NCBI RefSeq assembly: GCF_002239585.1
Contig: NZ_NDFH01000003.1
Coordinates: 186,001-250,000, forward strand
Origin: Psychromonas sp. CD1
GTDB lineage: Bacteria; Pseudomonadota; Gammaproteobacteria; Enterobacterales; Psychromonadaceae
Direction of reading: 5' to 3'
DNA: 64,000 nucleotides
This document shows, in pieces, positions 1 to 10,592 of the stretch; the first letter of the stretch is position 1; each line of letters begins with the position of its first letter. Below the pieces are notes generated by a model. The model had not been told where the DNA came from, did no database searches, and saw only the letters and a list, made by a program, of their open reading frames with translations. The position numbers and the translations under genes are program-made.

Positions 1-1
1 G

Positions 2-169
2 CCTATTTTCGTGCCATCTCCAGAGGCATTACCCGCGGCGCTTGCGGAGATTATCACTGAGGGAGATATTGTGTTAACCCAAGGTGCTGGCAATATAGGA
101 TCTATAGTAAAGACATTAGTGGCATTGAAATTAAACATTGAAAAAATGAAACAAGAGAGTACACAATAA
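2..169 (+). CDS. murC: UDP-N-acetylmuramate-L-alanine ligase, C-terminal end (partial)
   Basis: Only the last 55 codons are inside the window; the gene starts upstream. MurC adds L-alanine to UDP-MurNAc in the cytoplasm, the first step of peptide stem synthesis. The tail carries the conserved QGAGNIG stretch close to the C-terminus, typical of MurC. The TAA stop shares its last base with the ATG of ddl, so the two genes are translationally coupled. This is the standard dcw order (murC-ddl-ftsQ). Family assignment rests on a short fragment but fits the context well. Confidence 0.85.
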   Translation, partial: PIFVPSPEALPAALAEIITEGDIVLTQGAGNIGSIVKTLVALKLNIEKMKQESTQ

Positions 170-1092
170 TGAGCTTAAATTTTGGTAAGGTTGCGGTGTT
201 ATTTGGTGGGACAAGCGCTGAACGAGAAGTTTCTTTACGATCAGGGCAAGCGGTACTCGATGCGTTAGTTAATCAGGGTATCGATGCAAAAGGTATTGAT
301 CCCAAAGTATATGATGTAGCACAATTAAAAGCACAAGGCTTTGATCGCGCATTTATAGTGTTACATGGACGTGGCGGTGAAGATGGTACGATTCAAGGTT
401 TGTTAACTTATTTGAAAATTCCTTTTACGGGTAGTAACGTTTTAAGCTCTGCTATCACAATGGATAAATCAATGAGTAAACAAATTTGGAAAAGTGCAGG
501 GTTACCGACCGCTAAATATAAAATAGTTACCAAAAACGACTATAATGCAAAGCAAGCAAAAAACATATTGATGGACTTATCGCATACTGTCATGGTTAAA
601 CCTGTAAATGAAGGTTCAAGTATTGGAATGGCGAAAGTCGATAATGCGGACGATTTAAATAAAGCATTATTAGATGCATTTAAATTTGATAGTAAGGTAT
701 TACTTGAAACGTGGATTGAGGGTGAAGAATATACCGTTTCGATGCTCGATGGGCATGCATTACCCGCGATAAAAATGTCCACAGATAATGATTTTTATGA
801 TTATAACGCAAAATACCAATCAACCAATACGCGTTATTTTTGTCCTTGCGGCTTAGATAAGCAAGAAATGAAAACGCTTAATGCATTAGCAGAAGATGCT
901 TTTGTCTCGATTGGTTGTCAAGGGTGGGGACGTGTTGATTTTATGCGGGATATGAATAAACAGTGGTTTTTATTAGAAATTAATACGGTACCTGGAATGA
1001 CAGAGACAAGCTTAGTGCCTAAAGCTGCTAAACAAGCAGGATACAGTTTTGAGCAATTAGTGTTAAAAATATTAATGCAAACGTTGGCTTAA
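169..1092 (+). CDS. ddl: D-alanine-D-alanine ligase
   Basis: This cytoplasmic ATP-grasp enzyme joins two D-alanines for the murein pentapeptide. It has 307 residues, the usual DdlB length. Visible motifs are GGTSAERE near the N-terminus, HGRGGEDG at 66-73, the nucleotide-binding loop EGSSIGM around 148-154 and the magnesium/product motif EINTVPGMT near 271. The start ATG overlaps the murC stop, and ftsQ follows within a few bases. Position between murC and ftsQ identifies it as the dcw-cluster (ddlB-type) copy. Nothing unusual was seen. Confidence 0.96.
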   Translation: MSLNFGKVAVLFGGTSAEREVSLRSGQAVLDALVNQGIDAKGIDPKVYDVAQLKAQGFDRAFIVLHGRGGEDGTIQGLLTYLKIPFTGSNVLSSAITMDKSMSKQIWKSAGLPTAKYKIVTKNDYNAKQAKNILMDLSHTVMVKPVNEGSSIGMAKVDNADDLNKALLDAFKFDSKVLLETWIEGEEYTVSMLDGHALPAIKMSTDNDFYDYNAKYQSTNTRYFCPCGLDKQEMKTLNALAEDAFVSIGCQGWGRVDFMRDMNKQWFLLEINTVPGMTETSLVPKAAKQAGYSFEQLVLKILMQTLA

Positions 1093-1101
1093 TAATTGTC
1101 T

Positions 1102-1857
1102 ATGTTATTAATGTCGTTTATTGCGCAGAAGATAAAAAAAGTAAATGTTCCTAAGGTGCTTAGTTTAGTTTTTTTTATAGGCCTTATTTATCTAATAGGA
1201 AGCAGTTATTTCAAACTTAAAACATGGTTAACGGATGAGCGATCGTTACCCATGACTGAGTTGATTTTAACCGGAGAACAAAAGCACATTTCATTACAAG
1301 ATGTGCGCAATATATTGATTAGTCAGAAAAGCCGGTTAAATTTTTTTACGCTTGAAATATCAAAAATACAGAGTGAGGTTGAAGCATTACCCTGGGTCTA
1401 TTCTGCATCAATTCGTAAGAGTTGGCCGACAACGATAAAAATTCATATAGTAGAGCAATCCATTGTCGCTATTTGGAATGATCACGATTTACTTAATCGG
1501 TTTGGTGAAATAGTGTATGCATCACCGGAGAACTTAGGCGGTGAATATGTTTCTCTTTATGGGGAAGATAAATATTCGAATGATGTGTTGATAACATATA
1601 GAAAAGTAAATAAATTATTAAAAACAGATCATTTTGAAATAGCATCACTAACTAGTGATGTACGTCAAGCGACGCAGGTCGTACTTAAAAATGGTTTTAA
1701 ATTAAATTTAGGACAAGAGCAAAAGTTAGATCGTATTCAGAGTTTTTTAAACGTTTTTCCATTATTAGGGAAAAAGTATGATACAGATAAAATTGATTAT
1801 ATCGATTTTCGTTACGATACTGGTTTTGCTATTGGCTGGAAACAGAATGAAAAGTGA
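1102..1857 (+). CDS. ftsQ: cell division protein FtsQ
   Basis: FtsQ is a bitopic inner-membrane divisome protein that bridges cytoplasmic and periplasmic division proteins (FtsB/FtsL). A short basic cytoplasmic segment is followed by one transmembrane helix (about residues 15-35) and a periplasmic POTRA domain with the ELILTGE beta strand and ALPWV stretch. Length is about 250 residues. The start is ambiguous: TTG at 1096, ATG at 1102 and ATG at 1111 are all in frame, and none has a strong ribosome binding site. It lies just after ddl and 10 bases before ftsA. Confidence 0.9.
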   Translation: MLLMSFIAQKIKKVNVPKVLSLVFFIGLIYLIGSSYFKLKTWLTDERSLPMTELILTGEQKHISLQDVRNILISQKSRLNFFTLEISKIQSEVEALPWVYSASIRKSWPTTIKIHIVEQSIVAIWNDHDLLNRFGEIVYASPENLGGEYVSLYGEDKYSNDVLITYRKVNKLLKTDHFEIASLTSDVRQATQVVLKNGFKLNLGQEQKLDRIQSFLNVFPLLGKKYDTDKIDYIDFRYDTGFAIGWKQNEK

Positions 1858-1866
1858 GCGTTAGAT

Positions 1867-3111
1867 ATGGAAAGTAGTTATACCGTCGGCCTTGATATTG
1901 GTAGCAATAAAATAGTGTTGATCATTGGAGAGCGTCTTGATAACGGTAACATTAATATTGTTGGCGTTGGTGAATCCCCTGTAAAGGGAGTGGATAAAGG
2001 TGCTGTAACCGATTTAGACTCTGTCGTGTTGGCCATTTATCAGGCACTAGCAGAAGCGGAAGAAATGGCTGATTGTAAAGTGACATCGATTAATTTATCG
2101 ATTTCAGGTTCGCATATCACATCTCTTAATGTTTCTGGTACTTGGGTAATTGAAGATCATGAAGTTAGTGCTTATGATGTTGAAAGTGTATTACATAATG
2201 CGCGTTCGATAAAAATCCGTGAAGATCAGCGTTTATTGCATGTTATCCCACAAAGTTACGCCATAGATTCTCAAGTGGGGATCCATAATCCCATTGGCCT
2301 TTCTGGCGTAAAATTAAAAGCTGATGTACATCTGATTATTTGTCATAATGATCTGGTTAAAAATTTAGAAAAAGCAGTAGAGCGCTGTGGATTAAGCATC
2401 GATCAACTAACCTTTTCGGGGGTGGCATCGAGTTGCGCTATATTAAGTGACGATGAAAAAGATTTGGGTGTGTGTGTGGTAGATATGGGCAGTGGCACAA
2501 TGGACATATCTGTTTATATTAGTGGAGCATTACAGCATAGTGTTGTTATAGATTATGCTGGAAACTCTGTTACGAGTGATATTGCGATTGCATTTAGCTC
2601 ACCATTACCATCTGCCGAAAAAGTAAAAATCAAACATGGATGTTTAGTGCTAGATAATAATTGTTTAGGGGAGCTTATTGAATTACCGGGGGTTGGAGGA
2701 CGTGCGACGAAACAGATCCCACGTAAAGATCTGCTGGCGGTCATTGAACCCCGTTATAGTGAATTGCTTGGTTTAGTGAAAAAAGAGTTGTATAAATTAG
2801 AAAGTAGCTTTTTAAGTAAAGGTTTACAACGTCAGCTTGCCGCTGGAGTTGTGATAACGGGAGGCGCTGCGCAAATTGAAGGTTTAGTGAGTGTGGCTGA
2901 AACTGTTTTTGATAATATGCAGATTCGAATCGGGAGAGCACAAAATATACAAGGCTTAACAGATAAGGTAGAGTCTCCTGCTTATTCAACAGCATTAGGC
3001 TTATTACGTTATAAAAATGATGCACTTTCTGAGATACAAGACGGATTTCAAGAAAATCGTTTTATGCAAATGTTTAATAAATTTAAAATTATGATAAAAA
3101 AAGAATTTTAA
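1867..3111 (+). CDS. ftsA: cell division protein FtsA
   Basis: This actin-like ATPase anchors FtsZ filaments to the inner membrane and recruits later division proteins. The 414 residues include the phosphate-1 motif GLDIGSNKI at 8-16, the phosphate-2 region VVDMGSGTMDIS near 204-215 and an adenosine motif around VVITGGAA. The C-terminus is a basic amphipathic tail ending in KKEF, as expected for the membrane-targeting helix. The end of the gene lies inside the first copy of a 25-bp perfect tandem duplication, so the stop codon region is repeated downstream. Confidence 0.97.
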   Translation: MESSYTVGLDIGSNKIVLIIGERLDNGNINIVGVGESPVKGVDKGAVTDLDSVVLAIYQALAEAEEMADCKVTSINLSISGSHITSLNVSGTWVIEDHEVSAYDVESVLHNARSIKIREDQRLLHVIPQSYAIDSQVGIHNPIGLSGVKLKADVHLIICHNDLVKNLEKAVERCGLSIDQLTFSGVASSCAILSDDEKDLGVCVVDMGSGTMDISVYISGALQHSVVIDYAGNSVTSDIAIAFSSPLPSAEKVKIKHGCLVLDNNCLGELIELPGVGGRATKQIPRKDLLAVIEPRYSELLGLVKKELYKLESSFLSKGLQRQLAAGVVITGGAAQIEGLVSVAETVFDNMQIRIGRAQNIQGLTDKVESPAYSTALGLLRYKNDALSEIQDGFQENRFMQMFNKFKIMIKKEF

Positions 3112-3145
3112 TAAAAATTTAAAAAAAGAATTTTAATAAAAATTT
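3096..3145. repeat. 25-bp perfect tandem duplication over the ftsA stop codon
   Basis: Two identical 25-base units lie head to tail at 3096-3120 and 3121-3145. The first contains the final KKEF codons and TAA of ftsA; the second lies in the ftsA-ftsZ spacer. The FtsA protein is not altered, because translation stops in the first copy. Replication slippage is a simple explanation, and the unit is A-rich. Confidence 0.9.
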
Positions 3146-3180
3146 AGTGATATATTTGTCTATCAAAGGTGGTATACATA

Positions 3181-4383
3181 ATGTCTGATGATTTAAATAC
3201 AGTGGAAAAAGAGCAAATGTTTGAAATAGTAGATGAAGAGCATAGAGAGCAAGCCGTCATTAAAGTGGTCGGTGTAGGTGGTGGTGGCGGAAATGCAATC
3301 AATCATATGATAGCGCAAGGATTAAAAGGTGCTGAATTTATCGCGTTGAATACGGATGCACAAGCATTACGTTCATCTAAAGCGGATATTCGGTTACAAA
3401 TAGGTGCGAGCATCACACATGGATTAGGTGCTGGGGCGAATCCTGAGATTGGTTACAAATCGGCACTTGAAGATAAAGATAAAATCCGCGCGTTACTTGA
3501 AGGCGCTGATGTTGTGTTTATTGCTGCGGGTATGGGTGGAGGAACCGGTACAGGAGCGTCGCCAGTTGTCGCTGAAATAGCCAATGAATTGGGCGCGCTT
3601 ACTATTGGTGTTGTTTCTAAACCCTCATTTTTTGAAGGGAAAAAACGTATTAATTATGCCGATCAAGGTATTGCACGCCTTTCTGAACATATTGATTCTC
3701 TTCTTATTATTCCGAATGATAAATTACAAAAATCATTACCTAAGGGCGTGAGTTTCTTAGGTGCATTAGAGGCCGCTAATGGTGTGCTGTATGATGCGGT
3801 TTCTGGATTTTCTGCCATCATTAATAACGAAGATAGTCAAATTAATATCGATTTTGCAGATGTACGTACAGTTATGACGGAAGCGGGTACAACGGCCGTC
3901 ATGGGAATAGGCATCGCAACGGGTGAAGAGCGAGCTGAAGATGCGGTTGAACAAGCAATAGCATGCCCACTGCTAGAAGACGTTGACTTATCCAATGCAC
4001 GTGGTGTGTTAGTACATATTGTTGCGGGTATGGATTTTACCTGGGATGAATATGAAACGGTGGGTGATGCCTTGCGTGAATTTGCATCCGATGACTCACA
4101 AATTATTATCGGTGTTACTGTTGATCCAAGTATTGATAATGCAGAATTACATGTGACGGTAATTGTTACTGGTTTAGGTTTGCGTCGTTCGGAAGTTACT
4201 CCTGTAAAATTGATGCCAGTGATAAGCCCGTTGGAGAATAAAATTACAGAAGACAACATCAACACGGTAAAACCGTCTGTTGAAAAAACGGTGAAATCTG
4301 ATGATAGTATCGCTGAAAACATTAAAAAGCCCGAAGGTAGTTATTTAGATATTCCTGCTTTTTTGCGTAAACAAGCTGATTAA
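3181..4383 (+). CDS. ftsZ: cell division protein FtsZ
   Basis: This tubulin-like GTPase forms the Z ring at midcell. The protein has 400 residues from the ATG at 3181; an in-frame GTG at 3169 is less likely because the AGGTGG ribosome site at 3167-3172 fits the ATG. Motifs are the N-terminal glycine loop GVGGGGGNA at about 31-39, the tubulin signature GGGTGTG at 119-125 and the synergy-loop region near 200-210. A variable acidic linker follows. The C-terminal peptide [10 protein letters not shown] is the canonical binding site for FtsA and ZipA. lpxC follows after 166 bases with its own promoter. Confidence 0.98.
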   Translation: MSDDLNTVEKEQMFEIVDEEHREQAVIKVVGVGGGGGNAINHMIAQGLKGAEFIALNTDAQALRSSKADIRLQIGASITHGLGAGANPEIGYKSALEDKDKIRALLEGADVVFIAAGMGGGTGTGASPVVAEIANELGALTIGVVSKPSFFEGKKRINYADQGIARLSEHIDSLLIIPNDKLQKSLPKGVSFLGALEAANGVLYDAVSGFSAIINNEDSQINIDFADVRTVMTEAGTTAVMGIGIATGEERAEDAVEQAIACPLLEDVDLSNARGVLVHIVAGMDFTWDEYETVGDALREFASDDSQIIIGVTVDPSIDNAELHVTVIVTGLGLRRSEVTPVKLMPVISPLENKITEDNINTVKPSVEKTVKSDDSIAENIKKPEGSYLDIPAFLRKQAD

Positions 4384-4485
4384 TGTATTTATATTTGGTG
4401 ACTAAATAGATGTAAATTTTTGCGTATATACGGATATATATGTGGAATTTATATTGTATTAGATGTGAAATCATAAATCTCTGAT

Positions 4486-4514
4486 TTGTGATATTAGTCG
4501 CAAACTGATATACT
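4486..4514 (+). promoter_or_regulatory. probable sigma-70 promoter of lpxC
   Basis: A -35 box TTGTGA (4486-4491) and a -10 box TATACT (4509-4514) are separated by exactly 17 bases and end 35 bases before the lpxC ATG. A good GGGAGG ribosome site lies between. This fits the known separate transcription of lpxC at the end of the dcw cluster in gammaproteobacteria. Confidence 0.65.
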
Positions 4515-4549
4515 GTGCGTGTTTAAAGTAGTAAATGGGAGGTTAAACA

Positions 4550-5476
4550 ATGATCAAACAAAGAACATTAAAAAAAAGTGTTAAATCAACCGGTATCGGT
4601 TTACATTCAGGTAAAAAAGTAACGATTGAGTTACACCCTGCTAGTGCGAATACGGGTATCGTTTACCGTCGTATTGATCTTGATCCCATTGTTACGTTTA
4701 AAGCGCATGCTCAAGCGGTGCAAGAGACTTTATTATGTACCTGTTTAGTTAATGACCAAGGTCAGAAAATATCAACCATTGAGCATCTTTCTGCTGCGCT
4801 TGCTGGATTAGGTATTGATAATATTATTATTGATGTTGATGCGCCAGAAATTCCGGTGATGGATGGTAGCGCTAGTCCTTTTATTTTCTTATTACAAGCA
4901 GCGGGTATTGCAGAGCTTAATACGCCCAAAAAATTCATACGAGTCAAGAAAACAATTCGTGTTGAAGATGAAAAAGAAGGTAAGTTTGCAGAATTACAGC
5001 CATCAAAGCATGGCTTTAGTTTAGACTTTAAAATTGATTTTGATCATCCCGTGTTCGAAGGGCAGAATCAACATATTAAATCTCAATTTTCAGGTGAATG
5101 GTTTGTCAAAGAGATAAGTAGAGCAAGAACCTTTGGTTTTATGAAAGGTATTGAGCAGTTGCAGGCTAATAATCTCGCATTGGGAGCAAGCCTTGATAAT
5201 GCGATTGGTTTAGATGAGTTCAGAGTGCTAAACCCAGAAGGTTTACGTTATGAAGATGAATTTGTTAAACATAAAGTATTAGATGCAATTGGTGATTTAT
5301 ATTTATCTGGACATACAATCTTAGGGCATTTAAAAGCATTTAAAACAGGGCATGCCTTAAATAATAAATTACTGTGCGCCTTACTTGCAGATGAAGATGC
5401 ATGGGAAATGGTTACTTTTGAAGACGAAGTGGCCGAATCACCCGTACATTATATTGAACCTGCCTTTTCATTTTAG
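4550..5476 (+). CDS. lpxC: UDP-3-O-acyl-N-acetylglucosamine deacetylase
   Basis: LpxC is the zinc-dependent cytoplasmic deacetylase that commits precursors to lipid A synthesis. Length is 308 residues, close to the family norm (about 305). The N-terminal [10 protein letters not shown] and the zinc-site regions [10 protein letters not shown] (about 75-84), [10 protein letters not shown] and [10 protein letters not shown] near 236-266 are all present. It is preceded by a clear promoter and followed by a strong terminator, so it looks monocistronic. FtsH control of LpxC through its C-terminal tail is known in E. coli; the sequence ending PAFSF here is of similar type, but control is inferred. 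Confidence 0.97.
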   Translation: MIKQRTLKKSVKSTGIGLHSGKKVTIELHPASANTGIVYRRIDLDPIVTFKAHAQAVQETLLCTCLVNDQGQKISTIEHLSAALAGLGIDNIIIDVDAPEIPVMDGSASPFIFLLQAAGIAELNTPKKFIRVKKTIRVEDEKEGKFAELQPSKHGFSLDFKIDFDHPVFEGQNQHIKSQFSGEWFVKEISRARTFGFMKGIEQLQANNLALGASLDNAIGLDEFRVLNPEGLRYEDEFVKHKVLDAIGDLYLSGHTILGHLKAFKTGHALNNKLLCALLADEDAWEMVTFEDEVAESPVHYIEPAFSF

Positions 5477-5482
5477 AAAAAA

Positions 5483-5514
5483 AACCCGTTAACTTTTATG
5501 TTAGCGGGTTTTTT
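5483..5514. terminator. bidirectional terminator between lpxC and dciA
   Basis: An 11-bp stem (one G-U pair) with a short AT-rich loop is flanked by A-runs on the left and a T-run on the right. It can therefore stop transcription from both converging genes. Confidence 0.85.
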
Positions 5515-5970
5515 TTATTCTTTTTTTGTATATTTAGCTAAAGACTGTAACGCCCTCTTTAATCCAGGCTCTGCATTTTCTGCTAAAGCTAAAAAAGAAT
5601 CGGCAACATCGAGCGGCATTCTTGCTGCGGGTTTTATTTTCTTATGCAGTGGGCGTTTCTTTGTTTTTCTTGCAATGTTGAGTGTTGGATTAATACGAAA
5701 TTTAATACTGACTAATGCTGGATACTGTATACGTAATGCACTAAGGAGTTCATTACGTATAAATTGCAAGCGTTGTTGCCATAGTGCCGAGGGCATTTCT
5801 ATAAGCAAGCTCCCATTTTTCAATTTTCCTATACGACAACCGTCTATCTTATGTTGTTTTAAGTGATGTTGTAGTAGAATGTTAAGCTGAGTCATGAGTG
5901 ATGCATCATGTTGTAAGCTGTTTTTTTCCAATAGAGAAAAGATGGGTTTAGGCTGACAGATTCTGGTCAT
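5515..5970 (-). CDS. dciA: DciA/DUF721 family protein, probable DnaB helicase loader
   Basis: This 151-residue protein has the DUF721 pattern in its first 90 residues, including the SLLIEMPSALWQQRLQF strand-helix region, followed by a basic tail. DciA is the ancestral loader of the replicative helicase DnaB in bacteria that lack DnaC. It is commonly encoded between lpxC and secA in marine gammaproteobacteria, which matches the position here. It converges on lpxC and is divergent from the small ORF before secA. Family assignment is confident; the loading role is by family. Confidence 0.85.
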   Translation of the reverse strand: MTRICQPKPIFSLLEKNSLQHDASLMTQLNILLQHHLKQHKIDGCRIGKLKNGSLLIEMPSALWQQRLQFIRNELLSALRIQYPALVSIKFRINPTLNIARKTKKRPLHKKIKPAARMPLDVADSFLALAENAEPGLKRALQSLAKYTKKE

Positions 5971-5998
5971 TTATTTTTATCTATAGTGAAAAAGAACT

Positions 5999-6313
5999 AT
6001 GAGTATAACGGTTATCTATTCAAGAGAGAAAACAGATCTATTGTTTTCTTTAACAAAGCATAAGTTTTTACTCGTTGGCGTTTTTTTTGGCGCATTCGTG
6101 ATGGCAACGATTTGGCTTATTCAAGATCATTGTCAAGATCAATTTGATGCTTTTAAAGTGAATGCTCCTCTTAAAAAAGAAGCAGAAAAAGATACTTATC
6201 TGCGCTCAATTAAAGTACATACAGAAGAAAAGTTACAACGTTTAAGTAAAAAAATCAGTCTACTTCAAGATCAATTACAGCATTTAAATTCGAGAGAGTT
6301 GCTTGCGGCGTAA
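5999..6313 (+). CDS. small membrane/coiled-coil protein before secA, probable N-terminal remnant of an M23 peptidase
   Basis: The predicted product has 104 residues: a short N-terminus (SREKTDLLFSL), one transmembrane helix at about 24-42 and a periplasmic charged coiled coil to the end. Many gammaproteobacteria encode an M23/LytM peptidase here. Its N-terminal half has this same layout, with a coiled coil of the type KISLLQDQLQHLNSRELL before the catalytic domain. Here the reading frame stops just after the coiled coil and no HxxxD or HxH zinc motif exists in the 63 bases before secA. It is best read as a truncated peptidase gene. A SecM-like arrest role is possible by position only; no arrest motif is recognisable. 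Confidence 0.55.
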   Translation: MSITVIYSREKTDLLFSLTKHKFLLVGVFFGAFVMATIWLIQDHCQDQFDAFKVNAPLKKEAEKDTYLRSIKVHTEEKLQRLSKKISLLQDQLQHLNSRELLAA

Positions 6314-6376
6314 TATTCATGCAAGAACATTTGATAGATAAGATTTTATATATTTTTACACGATGAGATAAATACA

Positions 6377-9097
6377 ATGATCACACAGTTACTAACAAAA
6401 ATAATCGGCAGTCGTAATGACCGTTACTTAAAAAAACTACGTAAAGTCGTTACTGAAATAAATAATATAGAGCCTCAAATGAAGGCATTAACGGATACTC
6501 AGTTAAAGAATAAAACCGTTGAATTTAAAGAGCGCCTTGCGTCGGGTGAAAGTATAGATAGCCTTTTAGTTGAAGCTTTTGCCGTAGTGCGTAGTGCATC
6601 GGAACGTGTTTTTTCCATGCGTCATTTTGATGTGCAATTAATTGGTGGTATGGTTTTAAATGAAAATAAAATAGCAGAAATGCGTACGGGTGAGGGTAAA
6701 ACATTAACTGCAACATTGGCTGCCTATTTGAATGCTTTATCGGGTAAAGGTGTTCATGTTATTACCGTGAACGATTATTTGGCAAAGCGTGATGCACTTT
6801 GGAATGCTAAGTTATATGAATTTTTAGGGTTAAGTGTCGGTATTAATTTGTCAGGCATGCAGTCAGAAGAAAAAAAAGAAGCCTATGCGGCAGATATTAC
6901 TTACGGGACCAATAATGAATTTGGTTTTGATTACTTACGGGATAATATGGCCTTTGATGCATCACAACGTGTTATGCGACCTTTGCATTATGCAATCCTT
7001 GATGAAGTTGATTCTATTTTAATCGATGAAGCACGTACACCTCTGATTATATCTGGTCCTACAGATGGTGACTCGAGCTTGTATACTAAGTTAAATACAG
7101 TGATCCCTCTTTTAATATTACAAGAAAAAGAAGACACTGAAGAATATATTGGTAAGGGCGACTACACTATCGATGAAAAAAACAAGCAAGTTTTATTGAC
7201 GGAACGTGGTCAGGAAAAAGTAGAAAACATATTGCACGAAAGAGGTTTGTTGGATGAGAATCAATCATTATATGCAGCCTCAAGTATTACGCTATTACAT
7301 CACGTGAATGCCGCATTACGGGCACATACTTTATTTGAAAGAGACGTTGAATATATTGTTGATGAACAAAATGAAGTGGTTATTGTTGATGAGCATACTG
7401 GGCGAACTATGCCGGGGCGTCGCTGGTCAGAAGGCTTGCATCAAGCGATTGAAGCCAAAGAAAATGTTAAAATTCAAAATGAAAATCAAACATTAGCGTC
7501 TATTACATTCCAAAACTTTTTCAGGTTATATGAAAAGTTGTCGGGTATGACTGGTACAGCCGATACGGAAGCTTTTGAATTTCAGTCTATATATGGATTA
7601 GAAACTATTGTTATTCCGACCAATAAACCTATGACGCGTATTGATGGTGGCGATCTGGTGTATCTAACAGAAACTGAAAAGTATTCAGCAATTGTAACGG
7701 ATATTAAAAGTCGTATTGCAAAACGTCAACCGGTTTTGGTAGGTACGGTATCAATAGAAAATTCAGAGTTGTTGTCACAATTAATGAAAAAGTCGGGGAT
7801 TAAACATAGCGTTTTAAATGCGAAATTCCATGAAAAAGAAGCCGATATTGTTGCTCAAGCTGGTGCGTTAGGCTCTGTTACTATTGCAACAAATATGGCC
7901 GGACGTGGAACAGATATCGTTTTGGGCGGAAATTTAGACGTACGTATTGCGAAGCTAGGTGATTGTTCAGAAAGTGAAATCGAAGCCGAAAAACAGGCTT
8001 GGAAAGCCGATCATGATAAAGTTATCGAAGTCGGTGGCTTATATATTATCGGCACGGAGCGTCATGAATCTCGACGTATTGATAATCAACTTCGAGGGCG
8101 TTCTGGTCGACAAGGTGATGCGGGTGAAAGTCGTTTTTACTTATCAATGGAAGATCCTCTGATGCGTATTTTTGCATCAGAAAAAGTATCTAATATGATG
8201 AAAAAATTAGGTATGGAAGATGGAGAAGCCATTGAACATAAATGGGTAACACGTGCAATTGAAAATGCACAGCGCAAAGTTGAAGGGCGTAACTTTGATA
8301 TGCGTAAATCTCTACTGGACTTTGATGATGTTGCTAATGATCAGCGTAAAGTGGTTTATCAACAACGTAACGGTGTTATGGACAGTGATGAAATCAATGA
8401 CACTATCGAGCGAATTTGGGATGATGTTTTTAATCGTTGTATCGAAGAATATATCGCGCCGATGTCATTAACGGAGCAGTGGGACTTAGCCGGACTTGAG
8501 CGTCGTTTAAAAACGGAGTTTTTAGTTGATCTTCCGATTCAACGTTGGTTAAAAGATGATCCTAACTTACCTGAAGAATCGATTAGAGAAAAGATTTTAA
8601 CGTTTGCAACCGATGCTTATAAAGCTAAAAAAGAACAAGTAGGTGTGCAAGTATTAAATAATTTTGAAAAGTCGGTGATGTTGCAAACGATTGATACTCT
8701 TTGGAAAGAGCATTTATCTGCTATGGATCATCTACGTCAAGGGATTCATTTACGGGGTTATGCACAAAAAGATCCTAAACAAGAATATAAACGTGAATCC
8801 TTTGAAATGTTTATCGAAATGTTAGAAAATTTAAAACATGACGTTGTAGGAATATTGTCTAAAGTGCAAGTTCAAAGTCAAGATGAAGTGGATGCGATTG
8901 CCGAGCAACGTCGTTTAGCACAGGCGAATGCTAAACTTGAAATGCACCATGGAGATGTCAAGAGTCCTATTGATGCACCTTCAGATGAGCATGGGCAAGA
9001 CCCCTTTGTTCGAGCAGAACGAAAAGTAGGGCGCAATGAGCATTGTCCATGTGGCTCAGGTAAAAAATACAAACAATGTCATGGGAAATTAAGTTAA
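6377..9097 (+). CDS. secA: preprotein translocase ATPase SecA
   Basis: SecA is the ATP-driven motor of the Sec pathway at the inner membrane. It has 906 residues, normal for a gammaproteobacterium. Visible parts are Walker A MRTGEGKT (about 102-109), Walker [16 protein letters not shown], the helicase motif GRGTDI and RGRSGRQGD, the helical scaffold, and a C-terminal zinc domain [14 protein letters not shown] that binds SecB and lipid. It is followed directly by a terminator hairpin and mutT. In E. coli the upstream secM regulates it; here that position is taken by a different small ORF. Confidence 0.98.
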   Translation: MITQLLTKIIGSRNDRYLKKLRKVVTEINNIEPQMKALTDTQLKNKTVEFKERLASGESIDSLLVEAFAVVRSASERVFSMRHFDVQLIGGMVLNENKIAEMRTGEGKTLTATLAAYLNALSGKGVHVITVNDYLAKRDALWNAKLYEFLGLSVGINLSGMQSEEKKEAYAADITYGTNNEFGFDYLRDNMAFDASQRVMRPLHYAILDEVDSILIDEARTPLIISGPTDGDSSLYTKLNTVIPLLILQEKEDTEEYIGKGDYTIDEKNKQVLLTERGQEKVENILHERGLLDENQSLYAASSITLLHHVNAALRAHTLFERDVEYIVDEQNEVVIVDEHTGRTMPGRRWSEGLHQAIEAKENVKIQNENQTLASITFQNFFRLYEKLSGMTGTADTEAFEFQSIYGLETIVIPTNKPMTRIDGGDLVYLTETEKYSAIVTDIKSRIAKRQPVLVGTVSIENSELLSQLMKKSGIKHSVLNAKFHEKEADIVAQAGALGSVTIATNMAGRGTDIVLGGNLDVRIAKLGDCSESEIEAEKQAWKADHDKVIEVGGLYIIGTERHESRRIDNQLRGRSGRQGDAGESRFYLSMEDPLMRIFASEKVSNMMKKLGMEDGEAIEHKWVTRAIENAQRKVEGRNFDMRKSLLDFDDVANDQRKVVYQQRNGVMDSDEINDTIERIWDDVFNRCIEEYIAPMSLTEQWDLAGLERRLKTEFLVDLPIQRWLKDDPNLPEESIREKILTFATDAYKAKKEQVGVQVLNNFEKSVMLQTIDTLWKEHLSAMDHLRQGIHLRGYAQKDPKQEYKRESFEMFIEMLENLKHDVVGILSKVQVQSQDEVDAIAEQRRLAQANAKLEMHHGDVKSPIDAPSDEHGQDPFVRAERKVGRNEHCPCGSGKKYKQCHGKLS

Positions 9098-9114
9098 ATT
9101 TTCTTATTATTAAT

Positions 9115-9143
9115 AAAATGACTCTTTGCGAGTCATTTTTTTT
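9115..9143 (+). terminator. rho-independent terminator after secA
   Basis: A 10-bp perfect stem (AAAATGACTC against GAGTCATTTT) with a 5-base loop is followed by a T-run. It ends 14 bases before the chosen mutT start, which argues against a mutT start inside secA. Confidence 0.8.
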
Positions 9144-9156
9144 GTGTAAATTAAAT

Positions 9157-9549
9157 ATGAAAAAAATAGAAATTAGTATTGCGATCGTAAAAAATGAAAA
9201 ATCTGAATATTTATTGAGTTTACGGGCGCTAAAATCACATCAAGGCGGTAAATGGGAGTTTCCTGGAGGGAAAGTTGAGCAAGGTGAAACGACAGCGGAG
9301 GCGATGTGTAGGGAGTTAAAAGAAGAAGTTGGCTTACAAGCGTTAAAGTATATTTTATTTGATTACGTGTGTTTTGATTATTCGGATAGACAGCTTCACT
9401 TATATTTTTATTTAGTAGAAAAATATAAGGGCGAGGCATCATCTTGTGAGGGTCAAGTACTGCGTTGGGTGAGTCTGAGTGCATTAAACGAATATGATTT
9501 TCCAAAGGGAAATAAAACAATTGTTAAAAAGCTATGTCAAAACGGCTAA
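9157..9549 (+). CDS. mutT: MutT-type Nudix hydrolase (8-oxo-dGTP diphosphatase)
   Basis: The 130-residue product starting MKKIEISIAIV carries a complete Nudix box: GGKVEQGE, then REL and KEEVGL with correct spacing. MutT removes 8-oxo-dGTP from the nucleotide pool and prevents A:T to C:G transversions. An upstream in-frame start at 9076 would overlap secA and include the terminator hairpin, so ATG 9157 is preferred. Position right after secA matches mutT in E. coli and Vibrio. Substrate specificity is inferred from this synteny and length. Confidence 0.88.
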   Translation: MKKIEISIAIVKNEKSEYLLSLRALKSHQGGKWEFPGGKVEQGETTAEAMCRELKEEVGLQALKYILFDYVCFDYSDRQLHLYFYLVEKYKGEASSCEGQVLRWVSLSALNEYDFPKGNKTIVKKLCQNG

Positions 9550-9606
9550 TACTAAGCAGTTAAATATTTGTATCTAGCATAAAAAACAAGTGCATTAAAG
9601 TGAAAG

Positions 9607-9629
9607 CCTGCCTCAGGGAGGCAGGTTTT
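9607..9629. terminator. bidirectional terminator between mutT and nadC
   Basis: A perfect 8-bp GC-rich stem (CCTGCCTC/GAGGCAGG) with a 3-base loop is followed by TTTT on the plus strand. It lies between two converging genes. Confidence 0.75.
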
Positions 9630-9632
9630 CAA

Positions 9633-10538
<906 letters not shown>

Positions 10539-10592
10539 TTATAAATAGCAATGATCTCACTATAAAATAGAAGAATAAATGAGGAGAATGTA

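Noticed and set aside
3837-4322. 161-codon antisense frame inside ftsZ
   Set aside because: It is low in complexity (Ser/Thr/Ile rich), opposite a strongly conserved gene and without a ribosome site. It is a by-product of codon bias.
5498-5866. 122-codon plus-strand frame opposite dciA
   Set aside because: The minus-strand reading is a clear DciA family protein; the plus-strand frame starts within the terminator and has no family features.
5999-6313. SecM-type arrest peptide before secA
   Set aside because: No recognisable SecM arrest motif and no Pro-terminated stalling tail; the coiled-coil layout fits an M23 peptidase N-terminus better.
9076-9156. Upstream in-frame start for mutT overlapping secA
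   Set aside because: It would translate through the secA terminator hairpin and add residues not found in MutT proteins; ATG 9157 fits the family length.
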